From contig JAIXWG010000063.1 of assembly GCA_027482245.1 (NCBI GenBank), forward strand, positions 1 through 64,000: 64,000 nt of DNA. Direction: 5' to 3'. The notes under the pieces are model-generated. The model ran no database searches and was not told where the DNA came from. It worked only from the letters and a program-made list of their open reading frames with translations. Source of the DNA: Acetobacteraceae bacterium (GTDB taxonomy: Bacteria; Pseudomonadota; Alphaproteobacteria; Acetobacterales; Acetobacteraceae). The stretch's first letter is position 1; every line of letters begins with the position of its first letter. Below are positions 35,264 through 43,256 of this stretch, piece after piece. The position numbers and the translations under genes were made by a program.

Positions 35264-36162
35264 TGAACCGCGACGACGTCGACTGGACCGGCCCGATGCC
35301 GGCGCTGACGACGCCCTTCGATGCGGCGGGGCGCATCGACAATGCGGGCTTCCGCGCCAATGTCACGCGCATGCTGGATGCCGGCGCCACGGGCATCGTC
35401 GCCTGCGGCTGCACGGGTGAGTTCTGGGCGCTGGCGATGGAGGAGCGCAAGGCGCTCTATGCCGAGGCCGTTGCCGCGACCGCCGGCCGCGGCACCGTCA
35501 TCGTCGGCACGGGCTGCGTGGGCGAAGCCGATACGATCGAGCTGGCGAAGCATGCGAAGCAGGTCGGCGCCGATGCCGTGCTGGTGCTGCCGCCCTATTT
35601 CGTGAAGCTGACGGATGACGAGATCTTCGCCCACTACAAGGCGGTCTCGGATGCGGTGGAGCTGCCGATCGTCGTCTACAACATCCCCGGCAATGCGGTG
35701 AACGCGATCTCTCCCGCGCTGGCCGATCGCCTGGCGGATCTCGAGAAGGTCGTCGCCATCAAGGAATCCTCCGGCGACTGGAACAATTTCTACGCGACAA
35801 TGCTGGCGGTGAAGGATCGGCTGCGCGTCTTCTGCGGCCCCTCCTCCGTCTTCGGCGTGCCGGCCGTGGCGCTCGGCGCCGATGGCACGGTGGACTGCTT
35901 CCCGAATGTCTGGACCGGCTGCCTGGACCTCTACTACGCCGCGCGCGATGGCCGCAGCGACGCCGCTGATCTGCAGGAGGCCGGGCGCAAGCTGACCGAC
36001 CTCTTCACCAGCGGTGGCCGCACGCTCTACCCCGCCACCAAGGCGGCGATGGACATGATGGGCTTTGCCGGCGGCGGCACGCCGCGGCCGCCGCTGCGTG
36101 CGCTGACGGGCGCGCCGCTGGAGGGGCTGCGCAAGGGTCTCACGGATATGGGGCTGCTCTGA
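35263..36162 (+). CDS. Dihydrodipicolinate synthase-family aldolase/lyase
   Basis: 299 residues, an N-acetylneuraminate lyase-type TIM barrel. GCTGEFW near 48, the catalytic Tyr in YNIPG near 139 and the Schiff-base Lys in AIKESSGD near 167 are all conserved. Presence in a sugar importer operon makes a 2-keto-sugar-acid aldolase or dehydratase more likely than lysine biosynthesis. Products would be pyruvate plus an aldehyde, or a deoxy keto acid. It is one base upstream of the first SDR gene. Confidence 0.88.
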   Translation: MNRDDVDWTGPMPALTTPFDAAGRIDNAGFRANVTRMLDAGATGIVACGCTGEFWALAMEERKALYAEAVAATAGRGTVIVGTGCVGEADTIELAKHAKQVGADAVLVLPPYFVKLTDDEIFAHYKAVSDAVELPIVVYNIPGNAVNAISPALADRLADLEKVVAIKESSGDWNNFYATMLAVKDRLRVFCGPSSVFGVPAVALGADGTVDCFPNVWTGCLDLYYAARDGRSDAADLQEAGRKLTDLFTSGGRTLYPATKAAMDMMGFAGGGTPRPPLRALTGAPLEGLRKGLTDMGLL

Positions 36163-36163
36163 G

Positions 36164-36946
36164 ATGGACCTCGGCATCAGGGGCCGCCACGCCATCGTCT
36201 GCGGCGGCAGCCGCGGACTGGGCGAGGCCTGCGCGCGATCACTGGCGCAGGAAGGCGTGAACCTCACCATCGTCGCGCGCGGCCAGGAGGCGCTGGACGA
36301 AGCGGCGGAGAGCCTGCGGCGCGACACCGGCGTTACCGTCCAGACCGTGGCGGCCGACGTGAACACGCCGGAGGGGCGCGACGCGATCCTGGCCGCCTGC
36401 CCGGCGCCGGACATCCTGGTCTGCAACCCCGGCGTCCGCCAGGTGCCGGGCGATTTCCGCGGCTGGGAGCGCGATGAATGGCTGCGCTGGTGGGACGTGC
36501 ATTTCTACTCCTCGATGGAGCTGATCCGCCGCGTCACCCCGGGCATGTGCGACCGGAAGTTCGGCCGCGTCGTCAGCATCTCCGTCAGCTTCATCAAGTT
36601 CCCGCAGGTTGGCTTCGCCCATTCGCATGCCGCGCGCGTGGCGCTCTCCGGCGCCATCGGCTCCATCGCGCGCGAACTGCTGCCGCACAACGTGACGGTG
36701 AACACGGTCTGCCCGGGGCTGTTCGATACCGATGCGCTGCGCACCAACCTGCACGGCCATGCCGCGCGGCGCGGCACGACGTATGAGGCGATGGTCGAGG
36801 ACCGCATCAATGGCTGCCCCGCGGGACGCTTCGCGCATCCTTCGGAATGCGGTGACCTCGTCGCCTATCTCTGCAGCGCGCAGGCGGGCTTCATGTCGGC
36901 GCAGAACATCGTCAATGATGGCGGCGTCTACCAGGGCCTGTTCTGA
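36164..36946 (+). CDS. SDR-family protein with altered catalytic YxxxK
   Basis: 260 residues with an intact cofactor motif GGSRGLG (14-20). At the catalytic position YxxxK of classical SDRs it has SHAAR (Ser154, Arg158). The rest of the fold is well kept (NVTVNTVCPGLFDTD, INGCPAGRFAHPSECGDLVAYLCS). Related FabG-like SDRs with SNxAR in place of YxxxK exist, so this is a recognisable non-canonical branch rather than a decayed gene. It may bind NAD(P)H and use another mechanism. It lies two bases from the next, canonical SDR gene. Confidence 0.85.
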   Translation: MDLGIRGRHAIVCGGSRGLGEACARSLAQEGVNLTIVARGQEALDEAAESLRRDTGVTVQTVAADVNTPEGRDAILAACPAPDILVCNPGVRQVPGDFRGWERDEWLRWWDVHFYSSMELIRRVTPGMCDRKFGRVVSISVSFIKFPQVGFAHSHAARVALSGAIGSIARELLPHNVTVNTVCPGLFDTDALRTNLHGHAARRGTTYEAMVEDRINGCPAGRFAHPSECGDLVAYLCSAQAGFMSAQNIVNDGGVYQGLF

Positions 36947-36948
36947 GT

Positions 36949-37674
36949 ATGCGTGACGCGGAACTCATCCCCGCCGCGGGCCGCGTCATCGCCATCTCCG
37001 GCGCGGGGCGCGGACTCGGCGCCGCCATCGCGCGGAAGCTGCATGGCGAAGGTTACACGCTGGCCCTCGGCGTGCGCGATCCCGGCGCGGCGCGGGCGCG
37101 GCTGGGCTTCACGGAACGCGCCAGCTTCCATGCCTATGACGCGACGCGTCCCGCGACGGCGGAGGCGTGGATCGAGGCCGCTATCGCGGCGCATGGGCGC
37201 CTCGATGGCCTCATCAACAATGCCGGCATCCTGCGGCGCGTGACCTGGGACGAGGGCGGCGAGGAAGAGCTCGACGAGCTCTGGACCGTCAACGTGAAGT
37301 CGCCCTTCCGCGCCACCAAGGCGGCGCTGCCGCATCTGCGCGCGGCCGGGCATGGGCGCGTGGTCAACATCGCCTCCACGGACGGCAAGCGCATCCGCGA
37401 CGCTTCCGTCTCCATCGGCTATGCCATGAGCAAGCATGCGCTGATGGCCCTCAGCCAGGCGACCAAGCTGGCGGGGTGGGAGGAAGGCGTGCGCGTCACC
37501 GCGCTCTGCCCCGGCGCCATCGATACCGAACTGCTCGCGGGCCTGCCGGGCATCTCCGCCAACCGCCTGTCGCCGGCCACGATCGCGGAGATCGTGTCGC
37601 TGCTGCTGCGGCTGCCGGATACTGCGACCATCGCCGAGCTCATCGTCAACACGCGTTCCGAACACAGCCTCTAG
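36949..37674 (+). CDS. SDR-family oxidoreductase (canonical)
   Basis: 241 residues. GAGRGLG at 18-24, NNAG near 89, catalytic YAMSK near 157-161 and ALCPGAIDTEL near 185 define a classical SDR. It likely interconverts a hydroxyl and a keto group on the imported sugar acid or its product. It follows the non-canonical SDR by two bases and precedes the isomerase gene by 11 bases, so the two SDRs may act as a pair. Confidence 0.9.
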   Translation: MRDAELIPAAGRVIAISGAGRGLGAAIARKLHGEGYTLALGVRDPGAARARLGFTERASFHAYDATRPATAEAWIEAAIAAHGRLDGLINNAGILRRVTWDEGGEEELDELWTVNVKSPFRATKAALPHLRAAGHGRVVNIASTDGKRIRDASVSIGYAMSKHALMALSQATKLAGWEEGVRVTALCPGAIDTELLAGLPGISANRLSPATIAEIVSLLLRLPDTATIAELIVNTRSEHSL

Positions 37675-37685
37675 AGGAGCCCCCC

Positions 37686-38522
37686 ATGGCCGATCTTCGC
37701 GTTGCCGCCTCGACCTTCCCCTTCCTCTACTCGCATGACGGGCTCGGCGCGCTGAAGCACCTGCACGCGCAGGGCTACCGCGCCTTCGAGATGATGATCT
37801 TCCCGCCGCATTGCTGGCCCTCCGAGCTCACGCCGGCGAAGCGCCGCGAATACAAGTCCTGGCTCGCCGACAGCGGTTCCGCCATCACCTCCTTCTGCTA
37901 CCCGCTGCTCGACAACAACCCGAACAGCGTCTGCGCGAAGATGCGGCGCTACACGCTGGACCGGTACCGGGAGGCGATCGACCTCGCCGCCGATTGGGGC
38001 TGCCCCTATGTCTGCGCCATCCCCGGCCCCGTGAACTCCCTGATCGATCCGCCCGTGCCCTGGATGCGCGCCTGGTTCATCGAGGGCATGCGCGAACTGG
38101 TCGATTTCGCGAAGGGCTCCGGCGTCGAGATCATCCTGGAGAACGTGCCCTTCACCTTCCTCCCCAAGGCTAGCGACATGCTGGCGGTGGCCGAGGAGAT
38201 CGGGCCGGAGGTCGGCATCAACTTCGACGTCTGCAACAGCGCCTACATCAAGGAGGATGTGCCCGCCGCCATCCGGATGCTCGGCAAGCGGATCAAGAAC
38301 GTCCACATCTCCGACAGCGGCTACGCCGTCTTCAAGCATGAACGCCTCGGCACCGGCATCGTGGAGCCTGCGCCGGCCGCGACCGCTCTGAAGGAGATCG
38401 GCTACCAGGGCATGACGGTGCTGGAGATCATCACCGACGCGCTGACGCCGGGCGCGGATCCCGATGGTGACATCAAGGCCAGCCACGACATCCTCGCGGC
38501 CTCAGGCTGGGCGGCACGCTAA
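37686..38522 (+). CDS. Sugar phosphate isomerase/epimerase (AP endonuclease 2-type TIM barrel)
   Basis: 278 residues. The xylose-isomerase-like barrel is shown by VAASTFPFLY at the N-terminus, a metal-binding Glu in EIILENVPF near 148, Asp/Asn in NFDVCNSAYI near 180 and His in KNVHISDSG near 203. Family members isomerise or epimerise ketoses and inositol derivatives using a divalent metal. GAGGAG lies 8-9 bases before the ATG. It is the last gene of the operon and is followed by a hairpin. Confidence 0.85.
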   Translation: MADLRVAASTFPFLYSHDGLGALKHLHAQGYRAFEMMIFPPHCWPSELTPAKRREYKSWLADSGSAITSFCYPLLDNNPNSVCAKMRRYTLDRYREAIDLAADWGCPYVCAIPGPVNSLIDPPVPWMRAWFIEGMRELVDFAKGSGVEIILENVPFTFLPKASDMLAVAEEIGPEVGINFDVCNSAYIKEDVPAAIRMLGKRIKNVHISDSGYAVFKHERLGTGIVEPAPAATALKEIGYQGMTVLEIITDALTPGADPDGDIKASHDILAASGWAAR

Positions 38523-38530
38523 GGCCGCCG

Positions 38531-38548
38531 GCGGCGCTTCGGCGCCGT
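38531..38548 (+). terminator. Hairpin with UUCG tetraloop; candidate terminator of the sugar operon
   Basis: CGGCGC (38532-38537) pairs with GCGCCG (38542-38547) around a TTCG loop closed by C-G, the very stable cUUCGg tetraloop; an outer G-T pair extends it. It begins nine bases after the isomerase stop. The following CTTGT is only weakly U-rich, so termination strength is uncertain. Confidence 0.5.
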
Positions 38549-38562
38549 CTTGTCGCGCAACT

Positions 38563-38601
38563 AGGATACATCTTGTGTGGCTGCAACCGATCCTCTAGCC
38601 T
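38563..38601 (+). promoter_or_regulatory. Candidate promoter with overlapping ATACA-N3-TGTGT operator
   Basis: TTGTGT (38573-38578) and TAGCCT (38596-38601) are separated by 17 bases, a plausible weak sigma-70 promoter for the isochorismatase gene. The imperfect palindrome ATACA-TCT-TGTGT overlaps the -35. The half-site GGATACA recurs upstream of the amidohydrolase gene (41619-41625), near the GntR gene at 41733, hinting at shared control. Confidence 0.35.
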
Positions 38602-38631
38602 CGGGTCAGAGGAACAACCGGACAGAGCCGC

Positions 38632-39324
38632 ATGAAGCCCTGGGATGGAATCATCTCTGAGGAAGAGCAACGCGCCTATGGCGCCGCCGGATTCGGGCGG
38701 CGCTCGGGCCTCGGGCGCCGGCCCGCGCTGCTGATCATCGATGTGCAGTACCGCACCGTCGGCACGAAGCCCATGCCGTTCTGGGAGGCGATCAAGGAAT
38801 ACCCGACCAGCTGCGGCGAGGTCGGCTGGGCCGCCGTCGCGCGCATCCAGGAACTGCTCGCGCTGTTCCGTGACAAGGGCTGGCCGGTGCTCTACCCGCA
38901 TGTCTCGCCGAAGGAGAGCTTCGACAGCGGGCGCCTGGCCGCCAAGGTGCCGGCGCTGATGACGGTGCCGCGCGACAGCTACGGCTTCGTGGCGGAAGTT
39001 GCGCCCCGCGATGGCGACATCCTGCTGCCGAAGAAGCACCCCAGCGCCTTCTTCGGCACGCCGCTGGCGAGCTATCTGGTCGATCTGGGCGTCGATACGC
39101 TGGTGGTGACGGGCTGCACGACGAGCGGCTGCGTGCGCGGCTCCGTCGTCGATGCCTTCGCCTATAATTGGCGCGTCGTCGTGCCGCAGGACGCAGTCTA
39201 TGACCGCAGCGCGACCAGCCACGCCGTCAACCTCTTCGACATGGCCGCGAAATATGCCGACGTCATGACGACGGAGGAGGCGGTCGCGGCACTCGGCCAG
39301 CTGGCGCCGCGGGACGCCGCCTGA
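38632..39324 (+). CDS. Isochorismatase-family cysteine hydrolase (N-carbamoylsarcosine amidase-like)
   Basis: 230 residues. The catalytic triad of the family is visible: Asp in LLIIDVQ near 37, Lys in LPKKHPSAFFGT near 132 and Cys in GCTTSGCVRGSVVDAF near 167. Its length and the GCTTSGCVRGS motif resemble N-carbamoylsarcosine amidase and related ureido-acid hydrolases. The next gene, a dihydropyrimidinase-like enzyme, overlaps it by one base. Together they suggest ring opening of a cyclic ureide or imide followed by removal of the carbamoyl group as ammonia and CO2. Confidence 0.88.
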   Translation: MKPWDGIISEEEQRAYGAAGFGRRSGLGRRPALLIIDVQYRTVGTKPMPFWEAIKEYPTSCGEVGWAAVARIQELLALFRDKGWPVLYPHVSPKESFDSGRLAAKVPALMTVPRDSYGFVAEVAPRDGDILLPKKHPSAFFGTPLASYLVDLGVDTLVVTGCTTSGCVRGSVVDAFAYNWRVVVPQDAVYDRSATSHAVNLFDMAAKYADVMTTEEAVAALGQLAPRDAA

Positions 39325-40709
39325 TGCGCTACGACCTGGTGCTGCGCGGCGGCAGCGCCGTGCTGCCGGGCCTCGGCCCGACCACCTGCGAGATCGCGGT
39401 GAAGGATGGCCGCATCGCCGCCATCCTGGCGCGCGGCGCGGCGGCGGAAGCGGAGGAGGAGTGGAACGTCTCCGGCCTCGTCACCATGCCAGGCGCGGTC
39501 GATGTCCATCTCCATCTCGGTCACGGCAAGGACATCAGCCGGCCGCGCGTGCCGGGCGATGCGGCGCAGGAAAGTGCCGCGGCGGCCGCCGGCGGCATCA
39601 CCTGCTTCATCCCCTATCTGATGGCGACCGATCCCTTCGAGGATTTCTGGGACGAGGTCATCGCCGTCACGGAAGCGGGGTCGCGCATCGATTTCGGCTA
39701 CCACCCCATCATCTCGACCGAGGCGCAGCTTGCGGGCATCAGGCGCTATGTCGAGGAGTTCGGCGCGCCCAGCTTCAAGATCTTCATGAACAACCGCGGC
39801 GGCGAGGGCAAGCGCCTGGGCCTGCCGGACATCGATGACGGCTTCCTGCTGCGGCTCTGCGAGACGGTCGCCGCGCATGGCGGCATGGTCTGCCCGCATC
39901 CCGAGACGATCGAGCTCGCCTGGGTGCGCCGCAAGCAGATCATGGCGCAGGACCCCGAGGGCACGGGCGGGCTCGCCAGCTGGAACGCGTCCCGCCCCCC
40001 CTTCGTGGAGGCCGATGCCGTGCAGCGCGCGGCGCTGGTGGCGAAGGAGGCGGGCGCACCCCTCTACATCGTCCACACCTCCTCCGCCGAGGCGCTGGAG
40101 GCCGCGAAGCGTGGTCGCCAGGCCGGCGGCAAGGTCTGGGTGGAGACCTGCCCGCACTACCTCACGCATGACGTCACCTGGGAAGGCGGCGTCACCGGCA
40201 AGATCAACCCACCGCTGCGCGAGGCAGCGGACCGGGATGCGCTGTGGCGCGGGCTGTTCGACGGCAGCATCGACACCGTCGCGACGGACCACGTGCATCG
40301 CGACCTCACGGGCAAGGAGGGCGGCATCTGGGCGGCGTCCCCGGGCTGCCCGGGGATGGAGACGATGCTGCCCGTGCTGCTGAGCGAGGGACACATGAAG
40401 CGCGGGCTCAGCCTGGCGCGGATCGTGGAGCTGGTCTCGACCAACCCGGCCAAGGCGATGGGCCTGCATCGCAAGGGCGCCATCGCGCCGGGCATGGACG
40501 CGGACTTCGCCATCGTCGATCCCGGTCGCCGCTGGACCGTGACGCGCGACGGCGTGCTCTCCTCCGCCGGCTATTCGATCTATGAGGGCTGGACGCTGAC
40601 GGGCCAGGTTGTCCACACCATCGTGCGCGGCCGTGCCGTCATGCGCGATGGCGCACTGGACGACACGGCCGTGGGCAGCGGGCGCTACGTGCCGCGCTCA
40701 CTCCTCTGA
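39324..40709 (+). CDS. Dihydropyrimidinase/hydantoinase-like cyclic amidohydrolase
   Basis: 461 residues of the dihydroorotase-type amidohydrolase superfamily. The metal site is nearly complete: HxH in DVHLHLG (about 61-63), the carboxylated Lys in SFKIF (about 152), His in CPHPE (about 191), His in VHTSS (about 250) and Asp in ATDH (about 317). It is metal-dependent and ATP-independent, in contrast to the HyuAB system at the other end of the window. It likely opens the ring of a hydantoin-, allantoin- or dihydropyrimidine-like compound before the upstream amidase acts. The gene ends 12 bases inside the convergent amidohydrolase gene. Confidence 0.88.
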   Translation: MRYDLVLRGGSAVLPGLGPTTCEIAVKDGRIAAILARGAAAEAEEEWNVSGLVTMPGAVDVHLHLGHGKDISRPRVPGDAAQESAAAAAGGITCFIPYLMATDPFEDFWDEVIAVTEAGSRIDFGYHPIISTEAQLAGIRRYVEEFGAPSFKIFMNNRGGEGKRLGLPDIDDGFLLRLCETVAAHGGMVCPHPETIELAWVRRKQIMAQDPEGTGGLASWNASRPPFVEADAVQRAALVAKEAGAPLYIVHTSSAEALEAAKRGRQAGGKVWVETCPHYLTHDVTWEGGVTGKINPPLREAADRDALWRGLFDGSIDTVATDHVHRDLTGKEGGIWAASPGCPGMETMLPVLLSEGHMKRGLSLARIVELVSTNPAKAMGLHRKGAIAPGMDADFAIVDPGRRWTVTRDGVLSSAGYSIYEGWTLTGQVVHTIVRGRAVMRDGALDDTAVGSGRYVPRSLL

Positions 40710-41579
40710 CAAAGGCAGCTTCAGCCCATACAGCCTGATCGCGTTGTCGCGGAGCACCTTGCGCTTCGCGGCCTCGCGCAGGCCCAGCGCCTCGAACTCC
40801 ACGCGCGCGCGTTCCAGGTCGATGACGGGATAGTCGGTGCCGAAGATCACCTTGTCCTGCCCGAAGCTGTTCATGTAGCGGACGAACTTCTCGTCCCAGT
40901 GCTTCGGCGCATAGGCATCCGTACCGATATAGACATTGGGATGCTTGTAGGCGACGGCGATCATCTCCTCCGTCCATGGCCAGCCGATATGGATGCCGAC
41001 GAGCTTCAGCTCCGGGAAGTCGCACGCGATCGTATCGAGCGTGATGGGGCGGCCGACGCTCTTCAGCGGACGTTCCTCGGAGTAGCGGAGGCAATGGCCG
41101 ATCTGCATCTGGATCGGGATGTTGAGCTCGCAGCACTTCGCATAGATCGGGTAGTAGCGCGCATGGTCGGGCGCCATCTCGAACCAGTGGGGGTAGAGAT
41201 GCGCGCCGATGAAGCCGAGTTCCTTCACCGCATATTCCAGTTCCCGTAGCCCGCGCATGCCTTCCGTCGGATCGACGCCGGCCAGCGCGCTGAAGCGCGT
41301 GGGATAGCGGCGCACCATCTCCGCCACCTTCTCATAGGGCACGCGCCGGTTGATGGTGGTCAGCGCGCTGCCGGCCTTGATGGCGAGGAGGAAGCAGTGC
41401 TCCACGCCGGCGCGGTCCATCTTCTCGATGAAGGCCTCGGGCGTCAGTCCCTTGATGCGGGATTCCTCGGCACCGATCTTCCCCCTGATGAAGCTCTCCT
41501 GCCAGCCCTTCCGCTCCAGCTCCGGATCGGCGAATTCGTAGTTGGTGACAGCATCGATGGCGGCGATGGAATAGGCCAT
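40698..41579 (-). CDS. Amidohydrolase_2-family protein lacking the HxH metal motif
   Basis: 293 residues related to ACMSD-type decarboxylases and hydrolases. The usual N-terminal D-x-H-x-H is IDAVTN (Val11, Asn13), while the later ligands remain: GHCL (about 160), GIHIGWPW (about 195) and FGTDYPV (about 249). A paralogue at 48851 shares VxN and the segments HLYPHWF, RP-TLD and DAYAPKHW, so this is a coherent subfamily. Loss of HxH may mean a mononuclear or altered metal site, or a decarboxylase/hydratase role. It is divergent from the GntR gene at 41733. Confidence 0.85.
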   Translation of the reverse strand: MAYSIAAIDAVTNYEFADPELERKGWQESFIRGKIGAEESRIKGLTPEAFIEKMDRAGVEHCFLLAIKAGSALTTINRRVPYEKVAEMVRRYPTRFSALAGVDPTEGMRGLRELEYAVKELGFIGAHLYPHWFEMAPDHARYYPIYAKCCELNIPIQMQIGHCLRYSEERPLKSVGRPITLDTIACDFPELKLVGIHIGWPWTEEMIAVAYKHPNVYIGTDAYAPKHWDEKFVRYMNSFGQDKVIFGTDYPVIDLERARVEFEALGLREAAKRKVLRDNAIRLYGLKLPLSEE

Positions 41580-41610
41580 GCGCGGGTCCCTCCGTGGCGC
41601 GGTTTCTGGG

Positions 41611-41627
41611 ATGGTATTGGGATACAA
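41611..41627. promoter_or_regulatory. Candidate GntR half-site region GGTAT-TGGG-ATAC
   Basis: GTAT-TGGG-ATAC is a short inverted repeat 34-45 bases upstream of the amidohydrolase start, in the divergent gap with a GntR gene. It contains GGATACA, also found in the promoter at 38563. It is weak on its own. Confidence 0.3.
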
Positions 41628-41681
41628 GTGCGGCGGACAAGGGCAGGCCAGGACGTCGTATGCGATTTGCGGCCAACCCTT

Positions 41682-41696
41682 ATCTGGCATACAGAT
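41682..41696. promoter_or_regulatory. Candidate GntR operator, ATCTG-GCATA-CAGAT
   Basis: A perfect 5-bp inverted repeat with a 5-base spacer, 36 bases upstream of the GntR start and in the divergent gap with the amidohydrolase gene. The reverse strand reads TGTATGCCA, similar to TGTATACA-type sites of FCD-domain GntR proteins. It is the best operator candidate for this regulator. Confidence 0.45.
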
Positions 41697-41732
41697 TGGT
41701 CCAGCGATTCAGGCACGGGTGACGGGCGGACC

Positions 41733-42428
41733 ATGACACGGGGCAAGGGCGTCGGCGGAGAGGCACCGCGCAGCCTGCGGGAACAGGCCTATGACGCCAT
41801 CAAGCAGGGCATCCTGGACAGCCGCTACGCCCCCGGCGCGCTGCTGAGCGAGAACCAGCTGGCCGACGAACTCGCCATCAGCCGCACGCCGATCCGGGAG
41901 GCGCTGCGTGAACTCGCCAGCGGCGGCCTGGTGCGCATCCTGCCCCAGCGCGGCATCATCGTCTCCGAACTCTCGGTGCAGGACATCGTGGAGGTCTATC
42001 AGCTGCGGGAGCAGCTTGAAGGCTTCGCGGTGCGCATCGCCGCGGAACGCATGGGGCCCGCGGATGCGGAGGCGCTGCGCGCGGACCATCGGGAGGCCGT
42101 GTCCCACATGCAGGCGGGACGGCTGCGCGCGGCCTATGATTTCTCCGTGCTGATGCACAGCCGGATCATCGGCCTCGCCGGCAATTCGCGGCTCTCGGCC
42201 TTCATGGGGCAGCTCGGCGACCAGGTGCATCGCTTCGGCCTGCTGACGCTGCGCCACGGCCGCGTCGAACGCGCGCTGCTGGAACATGGCCACATCATCG
42301 ATGCGCTCGTCTCCGGCAAGGCGGAGGAAGCGGAGCAGCTGATGCGCCTGCATCTGCGCGCCGATCGCGACGTAGCCCTGCGCGTGGTGCTGCCCGCCGG
42401 CGTGATGCAGCCCGAACCGGCGTCCTGA
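41733..42428 (+). CDS. GntR-family transcriptional regulator (FCD subfamily)
   Basis: 231 residues. Winged helix-turn-helix at about 15-80 (LLSENQLADELAISRTPIREALRELASGGLV) followed by an FCD domain (ASRTPIREAL recognition helix is diagnostic). The ATG at 41733 is the most upstream plausible start before the DNA-binding domain. It is divergent from an amidohydrolase gene and abuts the end of the minus-strand catabolic operon, and may regulate the former. The effector is unknown. Confidence 0.9.
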   Translation: MTRGKGVGGEAPRSLREQAYDAIKQGILDSRYAPGALLSENQLADELAISRTPIREALRELASGGLVRILPQRGIIVSELSVQDIVEVYQLREQLEGFAVRIAAERMGPADAEALRADHREAVSHMQAGRLRAAYDFSVLMHSRIIGLAGNSRLSAFMGQLGDQVHRFGLLTLRHGRVERALLEHGHIIDALVSGKAEEAEQLMRLHLRADRDVALRVVLPAGVMQPEPAS

Positions 42429-43256
42429 TCACGCGCCGTCGTAGAAGGCCTGGAAGGCCGCGACCGTCTCCGCGAAGGCCGTCGGGGTGCCGGTGCCGTT
42501 GGTGACCAGCGGCTCCGCCTGCGGCATGAGGGCGCGCACGCGGTCGAAGTATTCGAACAGCATGTCGCTGCGCGCACAGGCCAGCAGAGTCGGCACCGTC
42601 ACCAGCTTCAGCCGCGGTTCCTTGTCGTAGCCGATCGCGGCGTTGTAGCTGAGGTGATAGGTCCGCGCGGATTTCAGCACCTCCACCACCTTCTCATGCA
42701 GTTCCTCGGGACTTGGAAGGCCGAGCGGGCGGCGATGCGCGGCATCCCGCTTGTACCAGGGCCAGAACAGGTAGGCGTCGCGGACGAAGTTCCAGATCCA
42801 CTGCAACTGCGACCCGTTCTGGTCCAACGTCACGCCCGGCGCGTAGTGCACCAGCATGTCCGCCCGTTCCTCCGGCGCGTAGAGCGAGACGCCGTCCAGC
42901 ACCAGGCGGCGCACGCGATGCGGAGCGGCGATGGCAATCTCCACCGCAATGTTCGCGCCGGTATGGCTGCCATAGAGGTCGAAGCGCTCCAGCCCCAGCG
43001 CATCAAGCGCGCGTAGATGGGCATCGGCGAAATAGGCGATGGTGGTGTCCTTCGTGCCGGGCACGCAGGAATCGCCGTTGCCGAGCGTGTCGCAGGCGAT
43101 GGCGCGGCGGTGCTGACCGAAGGCGCCGATCAGCGGCTCCAGCAGCTTCGCCGACCCTGGCGAGGCATGCATCATCACCAGCGGCACGCCGCCCGCGCCC
43201 GCGGCGCGGTAATGCACCTGGCCCTCGGCGATCTCCGTGAAGCCGCGGCGGATCAT
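42429..43256 (-). CDS. Alpha/beta-hydrolase-fold protein with His at the nucleophile position
   Basis: 275 residues with a clear alpha/beta-hydrolase frame (HASPGSAKLLEPL oxyanion region, CDTLGNGDS). The nucleophile elbow GxSxG reads GSHTG, placing His98 where Ser normally sits. The C-terminal catalytic His motif (GHxxxxE) is NGTGTPTAFAE here. A cap-helix signature DQNGSQLQWIW ... FWPW is shared with both halves of the protein at 45676. The family is therefore distinct from esterases, and its reaction is unknown. It is the last gene of the eleven-gene operon. Confidence 0.82.
   Translation of the reverse strand: MIRRGFTEIAEGQVHYRAAGAGGVPLVMMHASPGSAKLLEPLIGAFGQHRRAIACDTLGNGDSCVPGTKDTTIAYFADAHLRALDALGLERFDLYGSHTGANIAVEIAIAAPHRVRRLVLDGVSLYAPEERADMLVHYAPGVTLDQNGSQLQWIWNFVRDAYLFWPWYKRDAAHRRPLGLPSPEELHEKVVEVLKSARTYHLSYNAAIGYDKEPRLKLVTVPTLLACARSDMLFEYFDRVRALMPQAEPLVTNGTGTPTAFAETVAAFQAFYDGA

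Noticed and set aside
35263-36162. dapA of lysine biosynthesis
   Set aside because: The active site fits the whole superfamily; the location inside a sugar-transport operon argues for a sugar-acid lyase or dehydratase instead.
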